64,000 nt of DNA from Brevibacterium yomogidense (lineage in GTDB: Bacteria > Actinomycetota > Actinomycetes > Actinomycetales > Brevibacteriaceae). The notes beneath the pieces were generated by a model that was given only the letters and a program-made list of their open reading frames with translations, was not told where the DNA came from and made no database searches. The DNA is taken from NCBI RefSeq assembly GCF_016107685.1, contig NZ_JABASY010000003.1, positions 483,039 to 547,038 of the forward strand, written 5' to 3'. Positions 49,103 to 62,062 of the stretch are shown here, piece after piece (the stretch's first letter is position 1; each line of letters starts with the position of its first letter). The translations under genes and the position numbers were made by a program.

Positions 49103-49639
49103 TCACTTACCAGCCTTTCCGACCTTGCGACGGACGTTCTCGCCGGCGTAGCGGACACCCTTGCCCTTGTAGGGCTCAGGCTTCCGGAGCTTCCGGATGT
49201 TAGCGGCGACTTCTCCGACCTGCTGCTTGTCGATGCCGGACACAGTCACCTTGTTCTGGCCCTCGACTGCGAAGGTGATCCCTTCCGGGGGCTCCACAGT
49301 GATCGAGTGGCTGAAGCCCAGGGCGAACTCGAGGTTCGATCCCTTGGCCTGCACGCGGTAGCCCGTGCCGACGATCTCGAGCGATTTCGAATAGCCCTCC
49401 GAGACACCGACGATGAGGTTCTCGATGAGGGTCCGCGTCAGACCGTGGAGGGAGCGCGATTCGCGCTCCTCGTCCGGCCGGACCACGGTGAGAGTGCCGT
49501 CCTCGATGGACGCAGAGATCGGGGCCGGGATGACGAGCGACAGCTCACCCTTGGGGCCCTTCACGCGTACATCCTGGCCATCGACGCTGACGTCGACGCC
49601 GGAGGGAACGGAGATGGGTTTCTTGCCAATGCGTGACAT
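49103..49639 (-). CDS. rplF: 50S ribosomal protein L6
   Basis: 178 residues from the ATG at 49639 (MSRIGKKPI), behind GGAGG; the longer frame upstream overlaps rpsH and is rejected. Two repeated alpha/beta halves are typical, and the C-terminal [11 protein letters not shown] is diagnostic. Confidence 0.97.
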   Translation of the reverse strand: MSRIGKKPISVPSGVDVSVDGQDVRVKGPKGELSLVIPAPISASIEDGTLTVVRPDEERESRSLHGLTRTLIENLIVGVSEGYSKSLEIVGTGYRVQAKGSNLEFALGFSHSITVEPPEGITFAVEGQNKVTVSGIDKQQVGEVAANIRKLRKPEPYKGKGVRYAGENVRRKVGKAGK

Positions 49640-49658
49640 ACGAGTCTCCTCCTTCCCG

Positions 49659-50057
49659 TTACCAGACGTACGCGAGGACTTCGCCGCCCACGCCCTGCTT
49701 GGCTGCTTGCTTGTCCGTGAGCAGTCCCGACGAGGTCGAGATGATCGCGATGCCGAGGCCGCCGAGCACCCTGGGGAGGCTGTTCGACTTGGCGTACACG
49801 CGCAGACCCGGCTTCGACACACGGCGGATGCCGGCGATCGAACGCTCACGGTTGGGTCCGAACTTCAGGTCGAGTTCGAGCTTCTTCCCCACTTCGGCGT
49901 CTGCGACGCGCCAGTCGGCGATGTAGCCCTCGCTCTTGAGGATCACGGCGATGCTGGACTTGAGCTTGCTGTAAGGCATGCTCACGTCCTCGTGGTACGC
50001 CGAGTTCGCGTTGCGCAGACGCGTAAGCATGTCTGCGACAGGATCGGTCATAGTCAT
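49659..50057 (-). CDS. rpsH: 30S ribosomal protein S8
   Basis: 132 residues. [15 protein letters not shown] near the N-terminus and the C-terminal Gly-Gly-x-Val-Leu-Ala-Tyr-Val-Trp are standard. It primes small-subunit assembly and in E. coli represses the spc operon by binding its mRNA. In most bacteria rpsN stands before it; here rplE lies 64 bp upstream with no S14 gene between. Confidence 0.97.
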   Translation of the reverse strand: MTMTDPVADMLTRLRNANSAYHEDVSMPYSKLKSSIAVILKSEGYIADWRVADAEVGKKLELDLKFGPNRERSIAGIRRVSKPGLRVYAKSNSLPRVLGGLGIAIISTSSGLLTDKQAAKQGVGGEVLAYVW

Positions 50058-50121
50058 GTGGGCTCGTGCCCTTCCTCGTCACGGTTTCCCCGCCGGAGCG
50101 TGGGACCTGCGACGTAGAGGT

Positions 50122-50691
50122 TCAGTTTTTCTTGAACGGGAAGCCGAGGTGACGCAGAAGTGCACGCCCCTCATCGTCCGTCTTGGCAGTGGTCACGATC
50201 GTGATGTCCATACCGCGGACACGGTCGATCTTGTCCTGATCGATCTCGTGGAACATCGACTGCTCCGTGAGCCCGAACGTGTAGTTGCCGTGGCCGTCGA
50301 ACTGACGATCCGACAGCCCGCGGAAGTCACGGATACGGGGCAGTGCGAGCGACACGACGCGGTCGACGAACTCCCACATCCGGGCACCGCGCATCGTCAC
50401 ATGCGCGCCGATCGGCTGACCCTCACGCAGCTTGAACTGCGCGATGGACTTCCGGGCACGGGTGACGATGGGCTTCTGACCCGTGATCAGAGTGAGATCC
50501 TGGATCGCACCCTCGATCAGCTTCGAATCGCGGGCGGCGTCTCCGACGCCCATGTTCACGACGACCTTGACGAGACCCGGAACCTGCATGGGATTCGCGT
50601 ACGCGAACTCCTCCTGCAGCTTGCTGACGATCTCGTCCCGGTAGACCTGCTTGAGGCGCGGTGCCGGGCGGGCGTGAGTTGTCTCAGTCAT
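50122..50691 (-). CDS. rplE: 50S ribosomal protein L5
   Basis: 189 residues; 5S rRNA-binding protein of the central protuberance. Val-Val-Asn-Met-Gly-Val-Gly and Gly-Gln-Lys-Pro-x-Val-Thr-Arg-Ala-Arg-Lys-Ser match the family. It overlaps the rplX stop by one base. It is followed directly by rpsH, not rpsN. Confidence 0.97.
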   Translation of the reverse strand: MTETTHARPAPRLKQVYRDEIVSKLQEEFAYANPMQVPGLVKVVVNMGVGDAARDSKLIEGAIQDLTLITGQKPIVTRARKSIAQFKLREGQPIGAHVTMRGARMWEFVDRVVSLALPRIRDFRGLSDRQFDGHGNYTFGLTEQSMFHEIDQDKIDRVRGMDITIVTTAKTDDEGRALLRHLGFPFKKN

Positions 50692-51056
50692 CAGATGTCC
50701 TCCCCGGTGCGGCGCGAGACGCGCACACGGACAGTGCGGGAACGTCCGTCGCGTTCGACGGTCTCCTCGCGGTAGCCCACACGCGTCGGCTTGTTGTCCT
50801 TCGGATCAACCAGCATCACGTTCGAGACGTGGACGGGTGCTTCGTGGATCTCGATACCACCAGCGGTGACGCCGGATGCGGTCTGCGACGGCTTCCGGTG
50901 CTTCGAGACGCGATTGACGCCTTCGACGAGCACACGGTTGCGATCGGGGTAGACCTCGAGGACCTTCCCCTGCTTGCCGCGGTCGCCGCCGCGCTCCTGG
51001 CGTGCACCAGCGATGACCTGCACGAGGTCACCCTTCTTGATCTTGAGCTTCGCCAT
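50691..51056 (-). CDS. rplX: 50S ribosomal protein L24
   Basis: 121 residues with the N-terminal KOW motif (Lys-Lys-Gly-Asp-x-Val-x-Val-Ile-Ala-Gly) and the Val-Glu-Gly-Val-Asn strand. Between rplN (2-bp gap) and rplE (1-bp overlap). Confidence 0.97.
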   Translation of the reverse strand: MAKLKIKKGDLVQVIAGARQERGGDRGKQGKVLEVYPDRNRVLVEGVNRVSKHRKPSQTASGVTAGGIEIHEAPVHVSNVMLVDPKDNKPTRVGYREETVERDGRSRTVRVRVSRRTGEDI

Positions 51057-51058
51057 GG

Positions 51059-51427
51059 TCAGAGCACCTCCGGAGCCAGCGACACGATCTTCATGAACTT
51101 CTTGTCACGCAGTTCACGGCCCACAGGACCGAAGATGCGCGTGCCGCGCGGTTCACCGTCGGTCTTGAGGATGACGGCAGCGTTCTCATCGAAGCGGATG
51201 TATGAGCCATCCGGACGACGACGCTCCTTGATGGTACGGACGATGACCGCTTTCACGATGTCGCCCTTCTTGACGTTTCCGCCAGGGATTGCATCCTTGA
51301 CGGAGGCGACGATCGTGTCGCCGATACCGGCATAGCGCCGGCCGGAACCGCCGAGCACACGGATGGCGAGGATTTCCTTCGCACCCGTGTTGTCGGCGAC
51401 CTTGAGTCGCGACTCCTGCTGAATCAC
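51059..51427 (-). CDS. rplN: 50S ribosomal protein L14
   Basis: 122 residues, first gene of the spc unit. Met-Ile-Gln-Gln-Glu-Ser-Arg-Leu-x-Val-Ala-Asp-Asn-Thr-Gly-Ala and [10 protein letters not shown] are diagnostic. A 142-bp gap with a long imperfect hairpin separates it from rpsQ. Confidence 0.98.
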   Translation of the reverse strand: MIQQESRLKVADNTGAKEILAIRVLGGSGRRYAGIGDTIVASVKDAIPGGNVKKGDIVKAVIVRTIKERRRPDGSYIRFDENAAVILKTDGEPRGTRIFGPVGRELRDKKFMKIVSLAPEVL

Positions 51428-51504
51428 TTGTTCTCTCCTGTCGTCTCGCCGGTTCTCACTGAGAAGTGAGCCTGGCGGAACGGATATGGGGCAACCGTCC
51501 GTTC

Positions 51505-51559
51505 ACCCCCGATTCCCGGTAGCCGCCGCGGAAGAGGCGGGACCGGGAGGGACGGGGGT
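51505..51559 (-). terminator. Imperfect hairpin at the S10/spc junction
   Basis: Arms ACCCCCG...CCGCC and GGCGG...CGGGGGT (51505-51527 and 51536-51559) pair with small bulges between rpsQ and rplN, the classical boundary between the S10 and spc operons. Confidence 0.5.
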
Positions 51560-51569
51560 GACGGCGACG

Positions 51570-51848
51570 TCACTTGGCGCGCTCTGCGATCTCCACGAGC
51601 CGCCAGCGCTTCGACGCCGACATCGGACGGGTTTCGGCCACAACGACGAGGTCACCGATACCTGCGGTGTTCTCCTCATCATGAACCTTGATCTTGCTGG
51701 TCGTGCGCAGCACCTTGCCGTACAGGCGGTGCTTCTTGCGGTCCTCGACCTCGACGACGATGGTCTTGTCCATCTTGTCGGAGACGACGTATCCGCGAGC
51801 GGTCTTGCGCGCGTTGCGCTCGACTGCGGTCTGTGTCTGCTCGGACAT
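51570..51848 (-). CDS. rpsQ: 30S ribosomal protein S17
   Basis: 92 residues; OB-fold protein with Arg-Lys-x-Xaa-Xaa-[11 protein letters not shown] and the Arg-Pro-Met-Ser-x-x-Lys-Arg-Trp-Arg C-terminal signature. Last gene of the S10 unit, with a one-base overlap to rpmC. Confidence 0.97.
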   Translation of the reverse strand: MSEQTQTAVERNARKTARGYVVSDKMDKTIVVEVEDRKKHRLYGKVLRTTSKIKVHDEENTAGIGDLVVVAETRPMSASKRWRLVEIAERAK

Positions 51849-52105
51849 CAGTTATCCTCTTCCTTCGCTGCGGACGGACCGGTCCGGATTGCAAGCTTGC
51901 GCTCGTTGAGCACCGTGTAGATCCGTGCGATGTCGCGGCGGACGGCCTTGAGCCGACCATGGCTCTCCAGCTGGCCGGTGGCCGTCTGGAAGCGGAGGTT
52001 GAAGAGTTCCGCCTTGGCCTTCTTCAGCTCCTCGGCAAGACGCTCGTTGTCGAAACCATCGAGCGCGTCCATGGAGAGATCCTTGGAACCAATAGCCATT
52101 CTCAT
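51848..52105 (-). CDS. rpmC: 50S ribosomal protein L29
   Basis: 85 residues, two long helices joined by a turn, with Leu-Phe-Asn-Leu-Arg-Phe-Gln-x-Ala-Thr-Gly-Gln-Leu as the family signature. The start at 52105 overlaps the rplP stop (ATGA); a Met two codons later is an equal candidate. Confidence 0.96.
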   Translation of the reverse strand: MRMAIGSKDLSMDALDGFDNERLAEELKKAKAELFNLRFQTATGQLESHGRLKAVRRDIARIYTVLNERKLAIRTGPSAAKEEDN

Positions 52106-52518
52106 TCACCACCTTCGCGCCGCACGATGCGGGCCTTGAGCGGAAGCTTGTGGATCGCCAGGCGCAGAGCCTCGCGAGCGACTTCCTCGGACACACCGGC
52201 GAGCTCGAACATCACTCGACCGGGCTTCACGTTCGCGACCCACCATTCGGGCGAGCCCTTACCGGAACCCATGCGGGTTTCGGCAGGCTTCTTCGTCAGC
52301 GGGCGGTCCGGGTAGATGTTGATCCACACCTTCCCTCCGCGCTTGATGTGACGGGTCATCGCGATACGCGCAGCCTCGATCTGGCGGTTCGTCACGTATG
52401 CCGGTTCGATGGCCTGGATGCCCCAGTCACCGAACGTGACGGCGTTGCCGCCCTTCGACATTCCGCGGCGGCCCGGGTGGTGCTGCTTGCGGTACCTGAC
52501 ACGGCGTGGGATGAGCAT
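52102..52518 (-). CDS. rplP: 50S ribosomal protein L16
   Basis: 138 residues; organises the A-site region of the large subunit. Begins [11 protein letters not shown] and contains Lys-Pro-Ala-Glu-Thr-Arg-Met-Gly-x-Gly-Lys-Gly. Three bases after rpsC. Confidence 0.97.
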   Translation of the reverse strand: MLIPRRVRYRKQHHPGRRGMSKGGNAVTFGDWGIQAIEPAYVTNRQIEAARIAMTRHIKRGGKVWINIYPDRPLTKKPAETRMGSGKGSPEWWVANVKPGRVMFELAGVSEEVAREALRLAIHKLPLKARIVRREGGE

Positions 52519-52521
52519 CTG

Positions 52522-53346
52522 TCAGCCCTCCGATCCGGCCTCGGCCGCCGGGGCGGCCTCAGCAGTGTTCTCTGTCTTCTTCTGCTGGGCGTCCGCACTG
52601 CGACCACGGCCGCGTCCGCCGCGCTGGCGTCCGCCCCGTCCTGCAGGTGCGCCGCCCCGAGGGCCACGGCCGGACGGCTGCGCGGCTTCCTGCGCCGCGA
52701 GCTCCTTGTCCGTGAGGTCTCCCTTGTAGATCCACACCTTCACGCCGATCCGGCCGAAGGTCGTGTGCGCCTCGAAGAAGCCGTAGTCGATGTTCGCGCG
52801 GAGGGTGTGCAGCGGCACGCGTCCCTCGCGGTAGAACTCGGAACGGCTCATCTCAGCGCCGCCCAGGCGGCCGCCGCACTGCACGCGGATGCCCTTGGCA
52901 CCCGCACGCTGCGCGGTCTGGATCGCCTTGCGCATCGCACGGCGGAACGCCACACGGCTGGCGAGCTGTTCAGCAACGCCCTGCGCGACCAGCTGAGCGT
53001 CGACCTCGGGGTTCTTGACCTCGAGGATGTTCAGCTGGATCTGCTTGCCCGTGAGCTTCTCGAGGTCACCGCGGATACGATCCGCTTCTGCGCCCCGACG
53101 ACCGATCACGATGCCCGGACGTGCCGTGCGGATGTCCACACGGACGCGGTCACGCGTGCGCTCGATATTCACGCGGGAGATGCCCGCGCGCTCGAGTCCG
53201 GTGCTCAGCAGCTTCCGGATCTTGATGTCCTCGCCGAGGTAGTCGGCGTAGCGCTGACCGGCCTTCGTCGAGTCCGCGAACCACTTCGAGCGGTGGTCCG
53301 TGGTGATTCCGAGTCGGAATCCGTTGGGATTGATCTTCTGACCCAT
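52522..53346 (-). CDS. rpsC: 30S ribosomal protein S3
   Basis: 274 residues. The KH domain (Ile-Val-Ile-Gly-Arg-Arg-Gly-Ala-Glu near 80) and the C-terminal [11 protein letters not shown] are standard. Beyond residue 215 comes a Gly/Arg/Ala-rich tail of about 60 residues, typical in kind for actinobacterial S3. It guards the mRNA entry tunnel. One-base overlap with rplV. Confidence 0.97.
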   Translation of the reverse strand: MGQKINPNGFRLGITTDHRSKWFADSTKAGQRYADYLGEDIKIRKLLSTGLERAGISRVNIERTRDRVRVDIRTARPGIVIGRRGAEADRIRGDLEKLTGKQIQLNILEVKNPEVDAQLVAQGVAEQLASRVAFRRAMRKAIQTAQRAGAKGIRVQCGGRLGGAEMSRSEFYREGRVPLHTLRANIDYGFFEAHTTFGRIGVKVWIYKGDLTDKELAAQEAAQPSGRGPRGGAPAGRGGRQRGGRGRGRSADAQQKKTENTAEAAPAAEAGSEG

Positions 53347-53726
53347 CAGCGGTTCCCCTTCCGGTCAGCCGGGATGTCGTCGCCGGACGCGAGAACCACG
53401 GTGATGTGGCTCGTGCGCTTGTCGATCCGGCCTGCACGACCCTGCGCGCGGGGACGGAACCGACGCATGGTCGGTCCTTCGTCCACGAACGCCTGGGTGA
53501 TGACGAGCTCGTCCTCTTCGAACGACTCGCCCAGCTTGTCAGCCGTCTGGCGCGCATTCGCAATGCCCGACGCGACCAGCTTGTACACCGGATCAGACGC
53601 GGACTGCTCAGCGAACTTGAGCACCGCGAGGGCTTCCGTCGCCTGCTGACCACGAATGAGGTCGACGACGCGGCGAGCCTTCTGGGGCGTGACGCGCAGG
53701 TAGCGCACCTTCGCCTTGGCTTCCAT
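53346..53726 (-). CDS. rplV: 50S ribosomal protein L22
   Basis: 126 residues. [16 protein letters not shown] and the beta-hairpin that reaches into the exit tunnel (Arg-x-x-Pro-Arg-Ala-Gln-Gly-Arg-Ala) are intact. No deletion of the kind linked to macrolide resistance is seen. Confidence 0.97.
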   Translation of the reverse strand: MEAKAKVRYLRVTPQKARRVVDLIRGQQATEALAVLKFAEQSASDPVYKLVASGIANARQTADKLGESFEEDELVITQAFVDEGPTMRRFRPRAQGRAGRIDKRTSHITVVLASGDDIPADRKGNR

Positions 53727-53770
53727 CGTTTCCTTCTTCCTTCAGTCTCAGAGACCGTGGGCGTGCCGCC

Positions 53771-54052
53771 TCAGCGGCGACGGCCCTTCCGGTCGTCCTT
53801 GTCGTGGCCGCGGAACATCCGCGTCGGTGCGAACTCGCCGAGCTTGTGCCCGACCATGGCTTCGGTGATGAACACCGGAACGTGCTTGCGACCGTCGTGC
53901 ACGGCGATCGTGTGTCCCAGGAAATCCGGGATGATCATCGAGCGGCGGGACCAGGTCTTGATGAGATTCTTGGTGCCCTTTTCGTTCTGAGCAGCAACCT
54001 TCTTGAAGAGGTGCTCGTCGACGAAGGGGCCCTTTTTCAGACTGCGAGGCAT
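53771..54052 (-). CDS. rpsS: 30S ribosomal protein S19
   Basis: 93 residues beginning [15 protein letters not shown], with Thr-x-x-Arg-x-Ser-x-Ile-x-Pro-Asp-Phe-x-Gly-His-Thr and the Gly-Glu-Phe-Ala-Pro-Thr-Arg C-terminal signature. Confidence 0.97.
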   Translation of the reverse strand: MPRSLKKGPFVDEHLFKKVAAQNEKGTKNLIKTWSRRSMIIPDFLGHTIAVHDGRKHVPVFITEAMVGHKLGEFAPTRMFRGHDKDDRKGRRR

Positions 54053-54067
54053 GTGTGAGGCTCCCTA

Positions 54068-54904
54068 TCAGCGCTTCTTGCCGGTACGACGGCGGCGCAC
54101 AATGTACTTGTCGCTTTCCTTGTTCGGGCGACGGGTCCGGCCTTCAAGCTGGCCCCACGGGCTGACCGGGTGGCGTCCACCCGACGTCTTGCCCTCGCCA
54201 CCGCCGTGCGGGTGATCGACCGGGTTCATGACGACACCGCGGACGGACGGGCGCTTGCCCTTCCACCGCATGCGGCCGGCCTTGCCCCAGCTGATGTTCG
54301 CCTGCTCAGCGTTGCCCACTTCGCCCACGGTAGCGCGGCAGCGCGCGTCGACGTTGCGGATCTCACCGGACGGCATGCGCAGCTGCGCATACGGTCCTTC
54401 CTTGGCGACGAGCTGCACCGACGAACCGGCTGAGCGAGCGATCTTGGCCCCGCCACCCGGACGCATCTCCACGGCGTGCACCACGGTGCCGACCGGGACG
54501 TTGCGCAGCTGCAGGCTGTTGCCGGGCTTGATGTCCGCATCCGGACCAGCCTCGACGACGTCTCCCTGCTTCAGCTTGGTGGGTGCCAGGATGTAGCGCT
54601 TCGCGCCGTCCACGTAGTGCAGCAGCGCGATGCGAGCCGTCCGGTTCGGGTCGTACTCGATGTGCGCGACACGAGCCTCGACGCCGTCCTTGTCGTAACG
54701 ACGGAAGTCGACGACGCGGTACTGGCGCTTGTGCCCCCCACCCTGGTGGCGGGTGGTCACACGGCCGTTGCTGTTGCGTCCACCTTTTTTCGGGAGGGGA
54801 CGGAGAAGCGACTTCTCCGGCGTGGACCGGGTCACTTCGACGAAGTCGGCGACGGAGCTGCCACGGCGGCCCGGCGTCGTCGGCTTGTACTTACGGATTC
54901 CCAT
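54068..54904 (-). CDS. rplB: 50S ribosomal protein L2
   Basis: 278 residues; primary rRNA-binding protein near the peptidyl-transferase centre. Ser-Gly-Gly-type stretch reads [10 protein letters not shown], and the conserved [10 protein letters not shown] loop with its functional His lies near residue 230. Confidence 0.98.
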   Translation of the reverse strand: MGIRKYKPTTPGRRGSSVADFVEVTRSTPEKSLLRPLPKKGGRNSNGRVTTRHQGGGHKRQYRVVDFRRYDKDGVEARVAHIEYDPNRTARIALLHYVDGAKRYILAPTKLKQGDVVEAGPDADIKPGNSLQLRNVPVGTVVHAVEMRPGGGAKIARSAGSSVQLVAKEGPYAQLRMPSGEIRNVDARCRATVGEVGNAEQANISWGKAGRMRWKGKRPSVRGVVMNPVDHPHGGGEGKTSGGRHPVSPWGQLEGRTRRPNKESDKYIVRRRRTGKKR

Positions 54905-54935
54905 TGTCTTCTAATCCTTGTCTGTCAGCCGGCGC

Positions 54936-55238
54936 TCAGAGCGCGCCGCCGAAGATGTCGATGTCGCCGTCCTTGAGGCTGACGATCGCACGCTTCGTGT
55001 CGTTGCGCTTGCCCATGCCGAACCGCGTCCGGCGGACCTTGCCCTGTCGGTTGAGCGTGTTCACCTTCGCGACCTTCACACCGAAGATCGATTCGATGGC
55101 GTACTTGATCTCCGACTTGTTCGAGCGCGGGTCGACGAGGAAGGTGTACTTCCCCTCGTCCATGAGCGCGTATGTCTTCTCGGACACGACCGGCGCGATG
55201 ATGATGTCGCGCGGATCCTTGATGGTCACGGAGCTCAC
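54936..55238 (-). CDS. rplW: 50S ribosomal protein L23
   Basis: 100 residues; exit-tunnel rim protein that docks signal recognition particle and trigger factor. [14 protein letters not shown] and Lys-x-Glu-Ile-Lys-x-Ala-Ile-Glu are standard. Four-base overlap with rplD. Confidence 0.97.
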   Translation of the reverse strand: MSSVTIKDPRDIIIAPVVSEKTYALMDEGKYTFLVDPRSNKSEIKYAIESIFGVKVAKVNTLNRQGKVRRTRFGMGKRNDTKRAIVSLKDGDIDIFGGAL

Positions 55239-55909
55239 TGTGCGTCCTCCTCAGTGCTCGCCGCTGCGACCGTGCCGGTCGTGCGTGCGAGGAAGGCGTC
55301 GAGCGCAGCCTGCGTGAACACCACATCGTCGGACATCAGCACGTCGTACGTGTTGAGCTGATCGACCGGGAGGACGTGGACGCGGGGCAGGTTGCGCACG
55401 CTCAGGTAGGTGAGATCGTCGCCGCGTTCGACGACGACGAGCTTGTTCTTGCGGTCCGAGATCTTCTCGAGCGCCACGCGTGCGGCCTTGGTCGACGGCG
55501 CCTCGCCCGTCACCAGAGCGGTGACGACGTGGACACGGTCGAGCCGCGCGCGGTCCGAGAGAGCGCCGCGCAGAGCTGCGGCCTTCATCTTCTTCGGGGT
55601 GCGCTGCGAGTAGTCCCGCGGTACCGGGCCGTGAACGATGCCGCCGCCCGCGTACTGCGGAGCGCGGATCGAACCCTGACGAGCGTTGCCGGTGCCCTTC
55701 TGGCGGTACGGCTTGCGCCCGCCGCCACGGACCTCGGAACGGGTCTTCGTCTTGTGGGTGCCCTGACGTGCAGCGGCAAGCTGGGCGATGACGACCTGGT
55801 GGATGAGCGGAACGTTCGTCGGGACAGCGAACACCGAACCCGGGAGTTCGGCGGTGCCGGCCTTCGCGCCCTCCGCGTCGATGACGTCGATGGTCAACGT
55901 ATCAGTCAT
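55235..55909 (-). CDS. rplD: 50S ribosomal protein L4
   Basis: 224 residues. The long tunnel loop with [13 protein letters not shown]-x-Ala-Arg-Gln-Gly-Ser is intact. L4 is the autogenous repressor of the S10 operon in E. coli; the long S10 leader here makes similar control possible but unproven. Three bases after rplC. Confidence 0.97.
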   Translation of the reverse strand: MTDTLTIDVIDAEGAKAGTAELPGSVFAVPTNVPLIHQVVIAQLAAARQGTHKTKTRSEVRGGGRKPYRQKGTGNARQGSIRAPQYAGGGIVHGPVPRDYSQRTPKKMKAAALRGALSDRARLDRVHVVTALVTGEAPSTKAARVALEKISDRKNKLVVVERGDDLTYLSVRNLPRVHVLPVDQLNTYDVLMSDDVVFTQAALDAFLARTTGTVAAASTEEDAQ

Positions 55910-55912
55910 CTC

Positions 55913-56587
55913 TTATGCCTCCTTCGCGGCGGAGCGGACGAGAACGACTCCGCCCTTCGGACCGGGGACTGCGCCCTTGATGAGCAGCAGACCGGCCTCG
56001 GCGTCAACGGAGTGGACAGTGAGGTTCTGCGTGGTGTGCTTGACAGCACCCATGCGGCCGGCCATCTTCATACCCTTGAAGACGCGTCCCGGGGTGGCTG
56101 CGCCACCGATCGAGCCCGGCTTGCGGTGGTTGCGGTGCTCGCCGTGCGAAGCGCCAGCGCCACCGAAGTTGTGCCGCTTCATGACACCAGCGGTTCCCTT
56201 GCCCTTGGTGGTCGCGGTGACGTCGATCTTCGTCCCGGCCTCGAACACCTCGGCGGTGATCTCCTGGCCGAGCTCGTAGTCGCTCGCGTCAGCGGTGCGG
56301 AGTTCGACGAGGTGACGACGGGGGGCGACCCCGGCCTTCTCGAAATGACCCGCATCAGGCTTGTTGACCTTGCGCGGATCGATCTCGCCGAAGCCGATCT
56401 GTACGGCGGTGTAGCCGTCGACGTCTTCGCTGCGCACCTGGGTGATGACGTTCGGCGACGCCTGCACGACGGTGACGGGGACGAACGTGTTGTTCTCGTC
56501 CCACACCTGGGTCATGCCGAGCTTGGTGCCCATGATGCCCTTGACGGCGCGAGTGGTGGGGAGTGCTGTGGAACGTGTGTTGGCCAT
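55913..56587 (-). CDS. rplC: 50S ribosomal protein L3
   Basis: 224 residues from the ATG at 56587 behind GAGGGGGAGGA; the long in-frame extension over rpsJ is spurious. Gly-Xaa-Lys-Leu-Gly-Met-Thr-Gln near residue 20 and the central Phe-Gly-Gly-Ala-Gly-Ala-Ser-His-Gly loop that reaches the peptidyl-transferase centre are present. Ends in TAA, unusual in this GC-rich window. Confidence 0.97.
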   Translation of the reverse strand: MANTRSTALPTTRAVKGIMGTKLGMTQVWDENNTFVPVTVVQASPNVITQVRSEDVDGYTAVQIGFGEIDPRKVNKPDAGHFEKAGVAPRRHLVELRTADASDYELGQEITAEVFEAGTKIDVTATTKGKGTAGVMKRHNFGGAGASHGEHRNHRKPGSIGGAATPGRVFKGMKMAGRMGAVKHTTQNLTVHSVDAEAGLLLIKGAVPGPKGGVVLVRSAAKEA

Positions 56588-56597
56588 GTCCTCCCCC

Positions 56598-56906
56598 TCA
56601 GAGCTTGATCTCGATGTTGACGTCGTCGGCCAGGTCGAGACGCATGAGCGAATCGACGGCCTTCGGCGTCGGGTCCACGATGTCGATGAGGCGCTTGTGA
56701 GTGCGCATCTCGAAGTGCTCGCGGCTGTCCTTGTACTTGTGCGGCGAACGGATGACGCAGTAGACGTTCTTCTCCGTGGGCAGCGGCACCGGGCCGACGA
56801 CCGTTGCACCTGCGCGCGTGACCGTGTCGACGATCTTGCGAGCAGCACTGTCGATGACAGCGTGGTCGTACGACTTGAGCCGGATGCGGATCTTCTGTCC
56901 CGCCAT
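56598..56906 (-). CDS. rpsJ: 30S ribosomal protein S10 / NusE
   Basis: 102 residues from the ATG at 56906 ([15 protein letters not shown]), with AAAGGAAGAG upstream; the longer frame to 57038 is in the leader. Pro-Leu-Pro-Thr-Glu-Lys and [14 protein letters not shown] are diagnostic. First gene of the S10 unit; as NusE it also acts in antitermination. Confidence 0.98.
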   Translation of the reverse strand: MAGQKIRIRLKSYDHAVIDSAARKIVDTVTRAGATVVGPVPLPTEKNVYCVIRSPHKYKDSREHFEMRTHKRLIDIVDPTPKAVDSLMRLDLADDVNIEIKL

Positions 56907-57228
56907 GGCGAAAGTCTCTTCCTTTCGAATTCCCCGGCCATCAACGCCCTCCCTGCGGAAGGGCATCTGTGCCGGCTTGACGTGACCGACCCCCGAGGTC
57001 GGGCGTGTCGTCCTCGCCCTTCGGGCGGAGTGCGACACTCGTGCAATGGCTGCTCGGCTCGAACCCGCGCAATCGCAGATTCACTGGCCGAATCGACCGG
57101 GACCGTTTGCGGCTGTGAGGCCGCGGTGCAGGGGTCGGTGGTCCCGGTACACAACCCCACTATCTTGGCATGCCGGGCGTGTCGCCGCAAATCCAGGAGC
57201 AGTCCACGGTAGTGACGACTGCGACACA
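56907..57228 (-). other. Long S10 operon leader and upstream region
   Basis: About 320 bp without a gene between the tuf terminator and rpsJ. A weak -10-like GATAGT (57159-57164, minus strand) would give a leader of about 245 nt. Several short self-complementary stretches occur in it, including GCCCTTCC/GGGAGGGC near 56945-56963 and a GACC/GGTC pair near 56975-56992. No protein-coding frame is convincing. Confidence 0.4.
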
Positions 57229-57260
57229 GAAGGGCCCCGGGGAGATCCCCGGGGCCCTTC
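57229..57260 (-). terminator. Terminator of the tuf transcript
   Basis: A perfect 15-bp stem (57229-57243 and 57246-57260) lies 46 bp after the tuf stop, separating the str operon from the S10 operon. Confidence 0.85.
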
Positions 57261-57305
57261 CGCTGTAGATTCGCAGGTCACAGCCCTGCGGCGTGAGGTA
57301 TCAGA

Positions 57306-58499
<1,194 letters not shown>

Positions 58500-58623
58500 T
58501 GGGTTCCTCCTGGTGTTTGGTGCAGGATATGCGGTTCATATCCTAGAACCGGTTTGTGGGTTGTGAGTCGACACTATGCTGTCAGCCCTGGGGCTCCAGC
58601 ACAATGTCACGGGTGGGAGAGGA

Positions 58624-60729
<2,106 letters not shown>

Positions 60730-60757
60730 GGTTTCTCTCTCTCATATCGATGACTCC

Positions 60758-60801
60758 CCCCGTTCCGGGCGCCGGATCGCGATCCGACGCCCGGAACGGG
60801 G
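60758..60801 (-). terminator. Strong hairpin between rpsG and fusA
   Basis: Arms of 14 bp and then 7 bp, separated by a single C/A mismatch, pair around CGGATCGCGATCCG at the centre; the whole element spans 44 nt between rpsG and fusA. No T-run follows. It may partially terminate or act as an mRNA processing or stability element inside the str operon. Confidence 0.65.
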
Positions 60802-60814
60802 CGCGTCGTCCCTA

Positions 60815-61288
60815 TTACCAGCGGTAGTGGGCGAACGCCTTGTTGGACTCCGCCATCTTGTGCGTGTCCTCGCGACGCTTCACAGCGGCGCCGAGACCGT
60901 TCGCCGCATCCATGATCTCGTTCATGAGGCGGTCGGTCATCGTCTTCTCACGACGCTGGCGGGCATAGCCCACGAGCCAGCGCAGCGCGAGCGTCGTCGA
61001 GCGGCTTGCGCGGACCTCGATCGGGACCTGGTAGGTCGCACCGCCGACGCGGCGGGAGCGGACCTCGAGCGACGGGCGGATGTTGTCGAGCGCCTTCTTG
61101 AGCGTCGTGACGGGATCCTGCCCGTTGAGCTTGTCGCGGGTTCCCTCGAGAGCGCCGTAGACGATGCGCTCTGCAGTGGAGCGCTTCCCGTCGAGCAGCA
61201 CCTTGTTGATGAGCTGAGTGACGACTGGTGAGCTGAAGACCGGATCGACGACGACCGGTCGCTTGGGTGCGGGGCCCTTACGCGGCAT
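60815..61288 (-). CDS. rpsG: 30S ribosomal protein S7
   Basis: 157 residues; nucleates the 30S head and in E. coli represses the str operon. Met-Pro-Arg-Lys-Gly start, Gly-Lys-Arg-Ser-Thr-Ala-Glu and Arg-Arg-Val-Gly-Gly-Ala-x-Tyr-Gln-Val-Pro-x-Glu-Val are diagnostic. One-base overlap with rpsL. Confidence 0.98.
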   Translation of the reverse strand: MPRKGPAPKRPVVVDPVFSSPVVTQLINKVLLDGKRSTAERIVYGALEGTRDKLNGQDPVTTLKKALDNIRPSLEVRSRRVGGATYQVPIEVRASRSTTLALRWLVGYARQRREKTMTDRLMNEIMDAANGLGAAVKRREDTHKMAESNKAFAHYRW

Positions 61289-61662
61289 TACTTCTTCTCC
61301 CTCTTCGCTCCGTAGCGGCTGCGGGCCTGCTGACGGCCCTTGACTCCCTGGGTGTCGAGGGAGCCGCGGACGATCTTGTAACGGACGCCCGGGAGGTCCT
61401 TCACTCGACCACCGCGCACGAGCACGATCGAGTGCTCCTGGAGGTTGTGACCCTCACCGGGGATGTATGCCGTGACCTCGATCTGGCTCGACAGCTTCAC
61501 GCGCGCGACCTTGCGGAGCGCGGAGTTCGGCTTCTTCGGGGTGGTCGTGTACACACGGGTGCACACCCCACGCCGCTGCGGGCCGCCCTTGAGGGCAGGC
61601 GTCGCGTTCTTCGCGGCCTTGTCCTGTCGTCCCTTGCGGACGAGTTGCGAAATTGTGGGCAC
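61288..61662 (-). CDS. rpsL: 30S ribosomal protein S12
   Basis: 124 residues; decoding-centre protein. The Thr-Pro-Lys43-Lys44-Pro-Asn-Ser loop has wild-type lysines, as does the [11 protein letters not shown] loop, so no streptomycin-resistance substitution is apparent at the common sites. First gene of the str operon. Confidence 0.98.
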   Translation of the reverse strand: MPTISQLVRKGRQDKAAKNATPALKGGPQRRGVCTRVYTTTPKKPNSALRKVARVKLSSQIEVTAYIPGEGHNLQEHSIVLVRGGRVKDLPGVRYKIVRGSLDTQGVKGRQQARSRYGAKREKK

Positions 61663-61704
61663 TGAGTTGTTCTCCGATGCTTCTCGATGTTCCTAATCCC
61701 GGGC

Positions 61705-61721
61705 GCTCTCCGTCGGAGAGC
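61705..61721 (-). other. Hairpin in the rpsL leader
   Basis: GCTCTCC-GTC-GGAGAGC, a perfect 7-bp stem with a 3-nt loop, lies about 45 bp upstream of the rpsL start in the transcript. Function unknown. Confidence 0.4.
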
Positions 61722-61758
61722 CTGCACTGCCCGAGCGTGTCCTTCTGGCAAACAGGTG

Positions 61759-61788
61759 AAGCTACCCGCCTGATGCCAGTTCCCACAA
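61759..61788 (-). promoter_or_regulatory. Candidate promoter of the str operon
   Basis: TTGTGG (61783-61788) and TAGCTT (61759-61764) on the minus strand, 18 bp apart, about 95 bp before rpsL. The rest of the 400-bp gap between rpsL and the divergent DUF1707 gene holds no gene I can support. Confidence 0.5.
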
Positions 61789-62049
61789 GGCCTCTCCACA
61801 CCCGCGCTCGGGTGTGTCGGACCGGCAAGCACCTATGAAACCGTCTACGACGGCGATGCACTGCAGTGAGCTGCGCGACCTGGCTCCCCATCCCCCGCAG
61901 AAGGTTCCGGGCAGGTGCGCGCCGCACGTGGGCGCGACTGCCCTCAGGACAGCCACGTTCCAGGTTATCGCGCTCCTTCGCCAGCGGTCAAAGTCTGGGG
62001 CGAACAGCAAGCAGGATCACACTCTCGACGCTGCCCCGTGGTGAATCGG

Positions 62050-62055
62050 TAGTGT
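62050..62055 (+). promoter_or_regulatory. -10-like box for a leaderless DUF1707-protein mRNA
   Basis: TAGTGT ends 7 nt before the ATG at 62063, with no Shine-Dalgarno sequence. It is the same hexamer and spacing as at the CPBP protease gene. Confidence 0.5.
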
Positions 62056-62062
62056 TGTCGAC

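Noticed and set aside
58540..58568. Separate tuf promoter (TAGGAT box)
   Set aside because: The -10-like box lacks any reasonable -35 at 16-19 bp; left as a remark under tuf.
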